IMG/VR virus record: IMGVR_UViG_3300007511_000012
Location: 1-64,000 of that record
From: a virus
Reading direction: 5' to 3' (one strand)
Length of the DNA stretch: 64,000 nucleotides
The notes beneath the pieces were generated by a model. That model had not been told where the DNA came from. It made no database searches and worked only from the letters and a program-made list of their open reading frames with translations. This document shows, piece after piece, positions 52,744 to 61,500 of the stretch (within the stretch, counting starts at the first letter, position 1; each line of letters opens with the position of its first letter). A program made the translations under genes and the position numbers.

Positions 52744-53708
52744 AATTTGTTATTACAGGTGAAGCCGGTTTTATCGGGCGCAACCTCCCTCTAGCATTTG
52801 AGAAGCACGGTCACACGTTTGTTTCACTACTTAATCATTCAGCTTTTGTTTGTCTCCCTACAGGTGAGCCCTGTGTGCATCGCAACTCAGAAGATCGCTG
52901 GTTCTCTGTCCTGGAAGAGAATGATATCGACCTGGTGATCCACAATGCAGCCTTGGTAGGCACGGATGTGGTGGCACTAAACCCAAACGAAGCATCCCTA
53001 ACTAACGTCTCAGGCACACACATCATCTGTCGTGCAGCAGAACGAGCTGGAGCTGCCGTCTCCTATATGGGCACCACAGTGATCTACAATACTGCGCTTT
53101 ACCAGCGCATTAAGATCCATGAACGATCTGAGCATCTACCTAAGACGCTTTACGGCTCTCAAAAGCTTGCGTCAGAATACATCGTTCAGAGTGCATGCAC
53201 CCGCTGGAATGTTGTTCGCCCGCTCTTCGCTTACGGCGGCGTGGGTGACATGAACTCTCTGATTGCCAAAACCCTCTACGCTTCTCGTGATGGTCGTGAT
53301 AGCATCAATATGTTCCTGGATCCGATGAAGGTGAAAGATTACATGCACGTTACCGACTACTGCGATGCCGTTGCCCTATCCTGCCACCTGCAGATGTGGG
53401 GTAGCGACTACAATGTCGCAGCTGAGAACCCTTATAACACTCGTGAGATCGTGGAGATGATGTCCGAGGTCTCGGGCCGCGACCTAGAAGAGGTGATCAA
53501 ATGGCACCCGCACACCGACTACCTCGGAAACCATCGCCTTCTTTCCAAGAAGTTTAGAGATGCCACGGGATGGGAGCCGAAATACACACTCCTCCAAGGC
53601 ATTCAGGAATCCTGGGAGTCAATCTTGGAAGATAGAAGCGGCTACAATCCCCTCGTGTACCTGGATGAAGCAGATAAGCGCGGATTAGATCTCACGCAGT
53701 TCTACTAG
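52740..53708 (+). CDS. NAD-dependent epimerase/dehydratase (extended SDR)
   Basis: The 322-residue protein has a Rossmann N-terminus ITGEAGFIG, a catalytic SYMGTTVIY Ser/Thr region, and YGSQKLASEY (Tyr-x3-Lys). Its C-terminal half is of sugar-epimerase type (KVKDYMHVTDYCDAVAL). Members change nucleotide sugars used in lipopolysaccharide or DNA glycosylation. The sugar is not predictable. A second epimerase starts at 63974. Confidence 0.85.
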   Translation: MKFVITGEAGFIGRNLPLAFEKHGHTFVSLLNHSAFVCLPTGEPCVHRNSEDRWFSVLEENDIDLVIHNAALVGTDVVALNPNEASLTNVSGTHIICRAAERAGAAVSYMGTTVIYNTALYQRIKIHERSEHLPKTLYGSQKLASEYIVQSACTRWNVVRPLFAYGGVGDMNSLIAKTLYASRDGRDSINMFLDPMKVKDYMHVTDYCDAVALSCHLQMWGSDYNVAAENPYNTREIVEMMSEVSGRDLEEVIKWHPHTDYLGNHRLLSKKFRDATGWEPKYTLLQGIQESWESILEDRSGYNPLVYLDEADKRGLDLTQFY

Positions 53709-53712
53709 GCTG

Positions 53713-53741
53713 TGTAAATCTCTTACTTATAGAATATAATA
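53713..53741 (+). promoter_or_regulatory. GTGTAAATC / TATAAT promoter before XPD/DinG helicase
   Basis: GTGTAA (53713-53718, continuing ATC) and TATAAT (53736-53741) have 17-base spacing, with an AAGGAG site and TTG start 20 bases downstream. It belongs to the same class as the polymerase promoters. Confidence 0.7.
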
Positions 53742-53761
53742 GGGCGCAAGGAGAACCTCAC

Positions 53762-55387
53762 TTGTCACTTCAAGACGCCTTTCCATTTGACGAACCACGT
53801 CAGGCACAGATCGATGCCATCGCTTTCACTATTAATACTTTCTTAAAAAGTGATAAACGCTTCTGTATCATCGAGGCAGGAACCGGCGTAGGTAAGTCTG
53901 CTATCGGTGTCACCATCGGACGAGTTCTTAACTCTAAGTACGAGCAGTTTACCGACCAGGATCCTGTCAAAGGTACATACTTTGTCACCACGCAGAAGAT
54001 CTTGCAAGACCAGTACGTCAAGGATTTCGGTGGCTACGGTAAGAAGATGAAATCTATCGCTTCCTCTGCTAACTACCCATGTAGATATCATAAGGGCAAT
54101 AGCTGCGGTGAGTCAAAGCAACTCCTCAGAACAGCCGAGAGATCTAGTAAGTTCTTCAAAGTTTGCACGATGAACTGCAACTACAATCAGGCGAAGGACG
54201 AGTTTATTAACTCGCCCGAGTCAGTGGTCAACTTTCCCTACCTGCTCACCGAGGCAACCTACAGCGGCAAGCTTAAACCGCGTCACTTGCTGGTGCTAGA
54301 CGAGGCACACAATATCGAGTCACAGCTTAGTCGCTTCATCGAGGTGTCAGTTTCGGAGTGGTTCTCTAAAAAGACACTCAAAGCAGGTTGGACGAAGGCA
54401 GAAACTCAGTTTCAAGCACATAAGTGGATCAGCGAAGTTTACTACACCAAAGTTTGCGACCGACTCAAGCACATCGAAAAGATGATGAGCAAATACGGCG
54501 GGCTAAAAGACAAGCTAGATGAGATGATGGGTTTCGCCAAGCAGTTGGACATGTTGCGCTCTCATGTTGATCGGCTCCGCATGTTTCTCAAGCACTACGA
54601 CAAGGAAAACTGGATCGTGGAGTTCGAGAACTACAAAGGTCGAGGCAAACGCCGCATTACCTTCAAACCTGTGGATGTGTCCAAATTTGGGCAGGATTAC
54701 CTTTTTAGGCTAGGGACCAAGGTTTTAATGATGTCGGCGACGATCCTTGACAGAGAAGCATTCTGTCAATCTCTGGGTATCTCTGCGGGTGATGTGGAGT
54801 TTCTTTCTCTGCCTTCACCCTTTCCGACGGAAAATCGACCTATCATCGAACTACCGGTGGGGCCAATGAATGCCAAAGAGATCGACAACACCCTGCCCAA
54901 GATGGCGAAGGTCGTGGAGGAGTTATTGGAAGCACATCCCGACGAGAAAGGGATTGTCCACTGCCACACGTTCAAGATTGCCAACTACCTAAAAGACAAC
55001 ATCAATTCCAAGCGCCTGCTCATTCACGAGACATCAAATCGGGAGGAGATGCTGCAAAAGCACATGCAGTCAAACAAACCAACGGTTCTGCTTAGTCCGT
55101 CAATGTCAGAGGGTGTGGATCTACGTGATGACTGCTCACGCTTCCAGATTATCTGCAAGATCCCGTATCCCTACTTGGGTGACAAGGTGGTGAAGAAGCG
55201 CATGAACAAGTGGCCCGGCTGGTATCCCCTCCAAACCGCGAAATCCATCGTCCAGGCAGTAGGGCGCAGTATCCGGTCTGTAGACGATCACGCAGTGACT
55301 TACATTTTAGATGGCCAGTGGCGTAGCTTTTACGGAAGGAACAAGAAGTTCTTTCCTGATGATTTTCAAAAATGCATTAAGAGGTGA
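53762..55387 (+). CDS. XPD/DinG-type iron-sulphur DNA helicase
   Basis: The 541-residue superfamily 2 helicase has Walker A AGTGVGKSA (39-47), four spaced cysteines (107, 115, 135, 139) that fit the 4Fe-4S cluster of XPD/DinG, DEAH box LVLDEAHNIE, and a C-terminal RecA domain ending QAVGRSIRSVDDHAVTYILD. Such 5'-3' helicases remove R-loops, G-quadruplexes or damaged structures. It has its own GTGTAAATC-class promoter. It starts at TTG 53762; the stop codon overlaps the ribosome site of the next gene. Confidence 0.9.
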   Translation: MSLQDAFPFDEPRQAQIDAIAFTINTFLKSDKRFCIIEAGTGVGKSAIGVTIGRVLNSKYEQFTDQDPVKGTYFVTTQKILQDQYVKDFGGYGKKMKSIASSANYPCRYHKGNSCGESKQLLRTAERSSKFFKVCTMNCNYNQAKDEFINSPESVVNFPYLLTEATYSGKLKPRHLLVLDEAHNIESQLSRFIEVSVSEWFSKKTLKAGWTKAETQFQAHKWISEVYYTKVCDRLKHIEKMMSKYGGLKDKLDEMMGFAKQLDMLRSHVDRLRMFLKHYDKENWIVEFENYKGRGKRRITFKPVDVSKFGQDYLFRLGTKVLMMSATILDREAFCQSLGISAGDVEFLSLPSPFPTENRPIIELPVGPMNAKEIDNTLPKMAKVVEELLEAHPDEKGIVHCHTFKIANYLKDNINSKRLLIHETSNREEMLQKHMQSNKPTVLLSPSMSEGVDLRDDCSRFQIICKIPYPYLGDKVVKKRMNKWPGWYPLQTAKSIVQAVGRSIRSVDDHAVTYILDGQWRSFYGRNKKFFPDDFQKCIKR

Positions 55388-55389
55388 TC

Positions 55390-56151
55390 ATGAGCGAAGA
55401 CGAAGAAAATAAGCTTGGTAAAGTCATTGAGTTTCCTTATCATAAGCTTAGGAAAAACTCTGCACCTACCGAAGAAAAATATGTCAATGCGCTTGACCGT
55501 TTTGACCCGTCAGAGATGGAAGATGCCACGCTGGTAGCTACTTTGCAATCTTGCCCGCTCTATGTGATCGGAGACGTGTTTGATCCTCGCTGGTGGGCTC
55601 GACGCGTCGCCTGGATGATGAGGCTTGGAATGTCAACTAATCATCCTGTTGTTGGAGACGTTTTTCCAGAGATCAAGCACTGCACTTTAATCGAATACAG
55701 TTTTCCCAAGCTCGATTTATGCTGGTTCGACCAAGATACGATGCTCTCTGCAATTAAGATTGTGACAGATAAGTCGATCAAGCAGAATGACATCGATGTT
55801 GCAGAGAGATCCTTAGATCGAAAAGGCCACAATCCCAAGAAGTATCTACTAAGTTTCTTTGAGCCTAACCCAAAGATTAACACGTCAGATTGGGAAGTTA
55901 TTCCTATGGCGGATTTCTCATATACGCTCCACGACATGGCAGATGCCTTAGGTGAAAACCTTGATATGGCTCGGAGCTTAGATGATTGCGGTTCGTGGAT
56001 GCTTCTGCTGGACGAGTTTACTACACGTTACCTGTCATATTACAACAGAAACGATGCCAACAACACAGCCATGATGCGCTACTTCGCACAGCAGTTAGGC
56101 CTAGACAAGATACTGGATAAAGTGGCCAAACAGGGCACTGGATTATTTTAA
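55390..56151 (+). CDS. Unknown soluble protein
   Basis: The 253-residue acidic protein begins at ATG 55390, with the GAGGTG site formed by the end of the helicase gene; GTG 55384 is an alternative. It has a region with clustered Trp/Arg (DPRWWARRVAWMMRLG) and a helical C-terminus. No family is recognised. It is co-transcribed with the helicase and may be a partner or repair accessory. Confidence 0.6.
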   Translation: MSEDEENKLGKVIEFPYHKLRKNSAPTEEKYVNALDRFDPSEMEDATLVATLQSCPLYVIGDVFDPRWWARRVAWMMRLGMSTNHPVVGDVFPEIKHCTLIEYSFPKLDLCWFDQDTMLSAIKIVTDKSIKQNDIDVAERSLDRKGHNPKKYLLSFFEPNPKINTSDWEVIPMADFSYTLHDMADALGENLDMARSLDDCGSWMLLLDEFTTRYLSYYNRNDANNTAMMRYFAQQLGLDKILDKVAKQGTGLF

Positions 56152-56153
56152 AG

Positions 56154-56161
56154 CATATTTA
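56154..56161 (+). promoter_or_regulatory. Late-promoter-like element CATATTTA before ligase-like gene
   Basis: An exact CATATTTA lies 16 bases before ATG 56178, with ACAGGAG in between. This is the only such element upstream of a gene that looks enzymatic, apart from the uncertain one at 48292. Confidence 0.45.
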
Positions 56162-56177
56162 GAAACAGGAGAAAATA

Positions 56178-57311
56178 ATGGGCGGTGCAGCTGGACATAT
56201 GGCACATCCTTTCGATCTTCCCGCAGTTCGAAATGGAAAAGACCTGATCAAGTTCTTTGACGACGCGTCAGAATACCTTGCCAATAATGAGTCGAGCGTA
56301 AAGATCGACGGCGTCAATGTAAGCTTTAAGCTCGTCGACGGGCCGAACGGCAAAGAGTTCGCGATGGATCGTGGAAGCTTAAGCCCGCTGGATATCGGTG
56401 GCATCACTCGAGCGAAACTTGACCAACGCTTTCCAGAGGGTCACGGTATGATCGCGGCAGGAAACGAGATGCTCGATCTGCTTAACACTGCACTCCCGGA
56501 CATTCAATCAGAGCTTGAAGAGCTCGGAATGTACGACGATCCGACAATGTTCCTAAACACGGAGTATGTTTCAGGCAAGACCAATGTGACAGATTACGAC
56601 CAGAAGTTTCTGGCCATTCACGGTCTCAACCAGTTCTACGAGAAGATATCACGCATCAAGAGTAAAGCGCGTCGACCAGGCGCTCCACGACCGGAAGGGG
56701 TAAAAGCTCCTAGTGCGGAAGTAGCATATGACAAATCCGTCATGAAGCGTCTTATTGACAAGCTTGGAGCTGCAGCCAAGAAGCAAGGCTTCGAGGTTTA
56801 CGGTGATGTCCCGGCTGCTCTCAAAGGAGATGCTCAGACTGCTGATTTCTCCGGCACTCTCTCGTCGCCGTTTGAGGTGGTGAGGTCCGAGGGCGAAGCG
56901 GAAACTAAACCCTTGTCCCAATGGCTTCAGGCAGCAAACCACCCGGGAGTTGAAAAGATAACTTTAGGTAGCGGCAAGAAGGTGAATGCTCTCAGCAAAG
57001 AGGTCTATATGTCCATTATCGATGGAGTGCCCGTTGATGAGCTTGTCCCAGACTCAGGCCAACAGCAGACTGCCATTGACGCAGCAGTCATCTACCATGC
57101 TACTCGAATGCTAGGAAACGATATCCTTGATGTGCTTACCTCACCAATGGGCGATGTTCGCGCTCACGAAGGTGTGGTTCTCCGAGACGAGCGCTTTGGT
57201 TCACGCCCAGTAAAGATCACGGGTGATTTTATCGTAGGTGGCTTGGAATCTGCGTTCCAGAAGAACGAAAGCCTTCTCAGGAACTACGTTAAAGCTATTC
57301 TTAAATCTTAA
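56178..57311 (+). CDS. Nucleic-acid ligase-fold (KxDG nucleotidyltransferase) protein
   Basis: The 377-residue protein carries the covalent nucleotidyltransferase motifs of ATP-dependent DNA/RNA ligases. These are motif I VKIDGVN with Lys42, FAMDRGS (downstream strand), MFLNTEYVSGK (motif IIIa-like), EGVVLRDERFG near residue 331 (motif IV), and VKITGDF (motif V, Lys). The N-terminus GGAAGHMAHPFDLP is distinctive. A C-terminal OB domain is not seen, so it is more RNA ligase-like, and the substrate is unknown. It has a late-type element and converges with the minus-strand nucleotidyltransferase, overlapping it by 4 bases. Confidence 0.7.
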   Translation: MGGAAGHMAHPFDLPAVRNGKDLIKFFDDASEYLANNESSVKIDGVNVSFKLVDGPNGKEFAMDRGSLSPLDIGGITRAKLDQRFPEGHGMIAAGNEMLDLLNTALPDIQSELEELGMYDDPTMFLNTEYVSGKTNVTDYDQKFLAIHGLNQFYEKISRIKSKARRPGAPRPEGVKAPSAEVAYDKSVMKRLIDKLGAAAKKQGFEVYGDVPAALKGDAQTADFSGTLSSPFEVVRSEGEAETKPLSQWLQAANHPGVEKITLGSGKKVNALSKEVYMSIIDGVPVDELVPDSGQQQTAIDAAVIYHATRMLGNDILDVLTSPMGDVRAHEGVVLRDERFGSRPVKITGDFIVGGLESAFQKNESLLRNYVKAILKS

Positions 57312-57979
57312 TCGATCGCGGTTCGGATGAACGCGCGCAACAGGCTTTCCTGTAAAGCTTTCCCAGATAGGATGTCAAAGATCGCCTGCTTTGAAGCATC
57401 ACTCAGCTGGAAGGGAAGCATGTCTTTAAATGCCTCTTCATTCCCGTCAACCAGGTGGCGCCGCATATCGGTGCCGCTTACTGGGACAGTTTCATTGCGA
57501 TCAAGGGCGACTTTGTCCAGCTTCTCAAGTACGAAATCTTGATCCAAATACCTCAGCAACTGTTCTTCGCTGTAGTTGTTTTCGATATCAACTGGGTCCG
57601 AGTAGATAGTAAAGTGATCTTCAGAGTTTTGCTCAGAGGAATTCTGTAGAAGCTCATACGCTTTGCGAATAGGCGCGCCCCCGGTGCCTAGAAGATGAAG
57701 CGTGACGTTGCTAGGTAGTATTTTGCCTAGATGATCCTCCCAGACTTTTCGCATGTCATCTCCGTAGATCGGGTGCACCCCGGGCTTCGGTACTTCGATT
57801 TTTCTTGCGCCCTGCTTGACCGTCCGCGTGTCGCTTGGATCTTTAATCTTTCTAACGCCCCTGCTAGACAGAGAGACGAAGAGCTCCACTTTGTCGTTTT
57901 CCTTTGCAGCCTTTTCGACCATAGCATGATGCCCGGCGTGATAAGGCTTAAAACTACCTGCGACTATTCCGACTTTCAT
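57308..57979 (-). CDS. HxGH nucleotidyltransferase (NadR/NMN adenylyltransferase-like)
   Basis: This is the only minus-strand gene in the window. The 223-residue protein starts KVGIVAGSFKPYHAGHHAMV, with the HxGH motif (14-17). It has an SLSSRGVRKI segment, LLGTGGAPIRKAYE, and VSGTDMRRHLVDG, equivalent to the ISSTxIR motif, as in NMN adenylyltransferases and cytidylyltransferases. It would transfer AMP or CMP to a phosphate-bearing substrate, possibly rebuilding NAD. It carries a GTGTAAATC-class promoter. The 3' end overlaps the ligase-like gene tail to tail. Confidence 0.8.
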   Translation of the reverse strand: MKVGIVAGSFKPYHAGHHAMVEKAAKENDKVELFVSLSSRGVRKIKDPSDTRTVKQGARKIEVPKPGVHPIYGDDMRKVWEDHLGKILPSNVTLHLLGTGGAPIRKAYELLQNSSEQNSEDHFTIYSDPVDIENNYSEEQLLRYLDQDFVLEKLDKVALDRNETVPVSGTDMRRHLVDGNEEAFKDMLPFQLSDASKQAIFDILSGKALQESLLRAFIRTAID

Positions 57980-58014
57980 AATGAAACTCCAGGCATAAAT
58001 ATTGAATCGAATTT

Positions 58015-58042
58015 ATTATAACACACGTATGTAGATTTACAC
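58015..58042 (-). promoter_or_regulatory. GTGTAAATC / TATAAT promoter on minus strand
   Basis: Read on the minus strand, GTGTAA (58042-58037, continuing ATC) and TATAAT (58020-58015) are separated by 16 bases, 35 bases before the start codon of the nucleotidyltransferase. A CAATATTTAT sequence follows on the same strand (58006-57997), so late transcription is also possible. Confidence 0.65.
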
Positions 58043-58063
58043 GGTCCGGGGTAGTATTAATAC

Positions 58064-58300
58064 ATGTCTAAAAAGAGAAGATTTAAACCGGGTGACATGG
58101 TCCAGGTTTTGTCTGGGGATGATCATGAAAAATACAAGAAAGACGATGTAGGCTTAGTGCTCCCCGGGAAAATGGCGTGGCCCTTGTCAAGGGCACACTC
58201 AAACGGAAAAAGAACCCTTATGTATTCAGTCTTAATATTCGGAACTAAGCACTGGATAGATGGAAAAGCACTTCGATTGATTGAGAAGGTAAATGGATAG
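58064..58300 (+). CDS. Small SH3/KOW-like protein 1
   Basis: The 78-residue basic protein has the pattern of a small beta-barrel: FKPGDMVQVLSG, DDVGLVLPGK, LMYSVLIFGTKHWID and LRLIEKV. It resembles two neighbours near 58293 and 62400. The ATG has no ribosome site and lies directly after a weak TAGTAT. It may bind nucleic acid or protein; function is not known. Confidence 0.6.
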   Translation: MSKKRRFKPGDMVQVLSGDDHEKYKKDDVGLVLPGKMAWPLSRAHSNGKRTLMYSVLIFGTKHWIDGKALRLIEKVNG

Positions 58301-58484
58301 AGATCTCACTTATCTAAGAGAAGGAGATCTAGTCTGTATTCCCATGCAGGAACCGCCCGTCGTAGGATTCGTTGCCAGAACTCCACCCCCAACTGCCACT
58401 TTTGTCCGGATCCTTGTTGACGGGAAGCTTGACTGGTGGCACATAACCGACTGCGATATTATAAGTTGTGTAAATCCAGAATAG
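58293..58484 (+). CDS. Small SH3/KOW-like protein 2
   Basis: The 63-residue protein begins inside the end of the preceding gene. EGDLVCIPMQ, VVGFVART and FVRILVDGKLDWWH repeat the short-barrel pattern. A polymerase promoter overlaps its last codons, so it precedes the polymerase III gene. Function is unknown. Confidence 0.6.
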   Translation: MDRDLTYLREGDLVCIPMQEPPVVGFVARTPPPTATFVRILVDGKLDWWHITDCDIISCVNPE

Positions 58485-58496
58485 GTGTTTTATAAT
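58468..58496 (+). promoter_or_regulatory. GTGTAAATC / TATAAT promoter before DnaE gene
   Basis: GTGTAA (58468-58473, continuing ATC) and TATAAT (58491-58496) have 17-base spacing. The CCGGAG site and GTG start at 58517 follow. It is identical in form to the promoters of the family A polymerase and the XPD helicase. Confidence 0.72.
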
Positions 58497-58516
58497 CTTA
58501 GCACCGGAGATAAAAA

Positions 58517-61500
58517 GTGTCATTTGACGATTTCAAGAAACCTAATCGATTCGTAGGCATGCACGGCCACGATGGTTATTCCACTTACGATGGCCTAGGA
58601 TACCCAGCAGATCACCTGGACTTTGTCTTGGAGAACGGCATGGATGCCCTCTCTATTACCAACCACGGTAACTGCAACTCCCTCCCTTTCCTCTGGAAGC
58701 ACGGCGAGAAACTACGCAAGCAAGGTCGAAATGTTAGAACCATCTCAGGATGTGAGTTCTATTTTGTTCCATCGCTTAAGGAGTGGGAGAAGCAGTATCA
58801 AAACCATCGAGATCGAGTAAAGGCGGAACGGGATGCTAAAAAGCAAGAAGCCCTATCTAAGATCGATGTCAATAAAGATGCCGAGGATGATGAGGCTCAG
58901 GGGGGCCACGTTATTGAGGATGAGGAAGCCAGCAAGACTTACGACCCCGACGCCTTGGATTGGAAGCGCCGGTATCACTTAGTTGTCACAGCGCGGAACT
59001 TGACCGGCCTGCAAAACCTCTTCAGGTTAATCAAGCGCTCGTACAAGGAAGGGTTTTATCGGTTTCCACGCATTGACTTTGAAATGTTGAAGGAGCACGG
59101 GGAAGGGCTCCAGGTGTCGTCTGCCTGTCTGGCAGGCATCGCCACTGGAACCGTCTTTAAGGGGCAGGCTCACAAGAAAGATTTTGAGGAGATCATGCGG
59201 GATCTCGGTAATCTCACAGATCGCTTTCATGATGCGCTAAGTCCGGATCGTTTCTTCTGGGAGATCCAGTTCAACTCCTTGGACGCACAACACACCACAA
59301 ATCACTACCTGCTAGAGATGGCCAAACGCCACAACCTTCCTCTCATCGCCACCGCAGACAGTCACTATCCACGACCGGACCTGTGGGAAGCCCGGGAGCT
59401 CTACAAGAAGCTCGGCTGGATGCGTGATAAGCCCACCCCTCTCCCCACCTTCGACGAGCTCAAGTGTGAGCTTTATCCCAAGAACGCGGAACAGATGTGG
59501 GAGGAGTACGGAAGGCATTACACTCAGCACGACTTCTACAATGGCACCGAAGACATGGTCCGGCAAGCAATCGAGCGTACACATGACCTGACCTGGAACG
59601 AGTTCGAGGACGTCTGGATCGACAGCAAAGCCAAGCTGCCTAACTACGCCAATCCCCAGCGTTCACACGCGTGCTATCCCGAGCCGCCTGAGGACACCCC
59701 GTTCCAGCAGCTAGCTAAGCTGGTCAAGGCGGCGATGATCCGCGAGGGCCTAGGTGACAAGCCCGAGTACGTCGCGCGTGTCAAGGAGGAGATGGACGAC
59801 ATCAAGTTCCTGGGCTTCGAGAACTACTTCCTGACCATGTATGACGTGTTCCATCTCGCAGAGAAGAAGACGCTGTTCGGGCCGGCCCGTGGTTCGGGTG
59901 GTGGCTCGCTGGTCAACTACCTGCTGGGCATCACGCAGATCGACCCCCTCCCGTTTGGCCTGCTGTGGTCGCGCTTCCTGGGCCGCCACCGCACGTCCTG
60001 GCCTGACATCGACTCTGACGCGGGAGACCGCGACGCGCTGATCGATGCAGCTCGAGTCCTCTTTGGAGAGGATGCGGTCATTCCCGTGTCCAACTTCAAC
60101 ACGCTGAAACTCAAGTCCATCGTTAAGGATGTGGCCAAGTTCTACCAGATCGACTTCGCCGAAGTGAACCGGATCACTGGTCCCCTCCAGGGTGAGGTGG
60201 AACCCTTCGCCCGAGATGCCAACACCGAGAAGTCCGTCTTTGTGCTCAAGCACGACGACTGTATGAAGTACTCCGATAACTACCGGACCTTTATGGAGAA
60301 GTATCCGCACGTGGAGAAGCACGTGAGCACGTTGTTTATGGAACAACGAGCCATCGGCCGACATGCTGGGGGCGTCCTCATCGCTGATGAGAATGAGTTA
60401 GCCGAGACCATGCCCCTGATCGGTGTGCGTGGTGAGCTCCAGACCCCCTGGACCGAGGGTATGAACTTCCGGAACCTGGAAGACAACGGTTTCATCAAGT
60501 TCGACTTCCTCGGCCTAACCCTAATGAAGGATGTGGAGAACTGCATCAAGCGCGTCCTGCGGACGCCTGACAATCCTCAGCCTAGCTTTGCGCAGATTAA
60601 AGAGTATTTTGACGAGCATCTTAACTGCCGATATGTCAAGCAGGATGACCCTAAGGTGTGGGAGCACTCCTATCACCATCAGAATTTCGCCCCGGGCCTC
60701 TTTCAGTTTACGGCTCAGGGAGCTCGCAACTTCTGTCAGCAGGCTAAACCCGATAACATTGAGGAACTAGCGGCCATTACTGCTATCTATCGCCCGGGCC
60801 CACTCAAGGCTAATGTCCACATCAAGTACGTGGAAGCCAAGAACGACCGGGACAACATTGTCTACGACCACCCCGTGATCGAGCGCGTCCTCGGCCCCAC
60901 CTGCGGTTTCATCACCTTTCAGGAGCAGTTCATGACCCTGGCAGTCGAGCTCGCAGGGTTTACTCCCGGTGAGTCTGACAAGATGCGTAAGACGCTGGTG
61001 AAGAAGTCCTTAGACACCATCGGTAAGAAGGGTTCCGAACGTGACCAGCTGCGTAAGCAATTCGTGGAAGGTGCTCAACGCCTCCATGACCTAGATCCCA
61101 AGATCACTCACGCGCTTTTCGATAAGATCGAGTTCTTCTCCCTTTATGGTTTCAATAAGTCGCACGCCGTGGCTTACGCCATCGATAGCTACTACGCCGC
61201 CTGGCTCTACACCTACCATCCCAAGGAGTGGATCGCTACTGTGCTCCAGTCAGAGAACAACTCCCCTAACGGTCTGGCTAAGACCATCCGGGAGGTCAAG
61301 GTCCTGGGTTACAAGTTTGCACCATCGGATATCAACTACTCCGGTGAGGAGTGGGATTATAATCCTGAGCGAAAAGCCTTTGTACCTCCCCTGTCTTCTA
61401 TTAAAGGTGTTGGTGGTAAAGCGATGGAGGAGATCATCGAGCATCGTCCTTTCCGCAATCTACGCGAGCTCTTCTTTAATGAGGAGGGTAAGTGGCGTCA

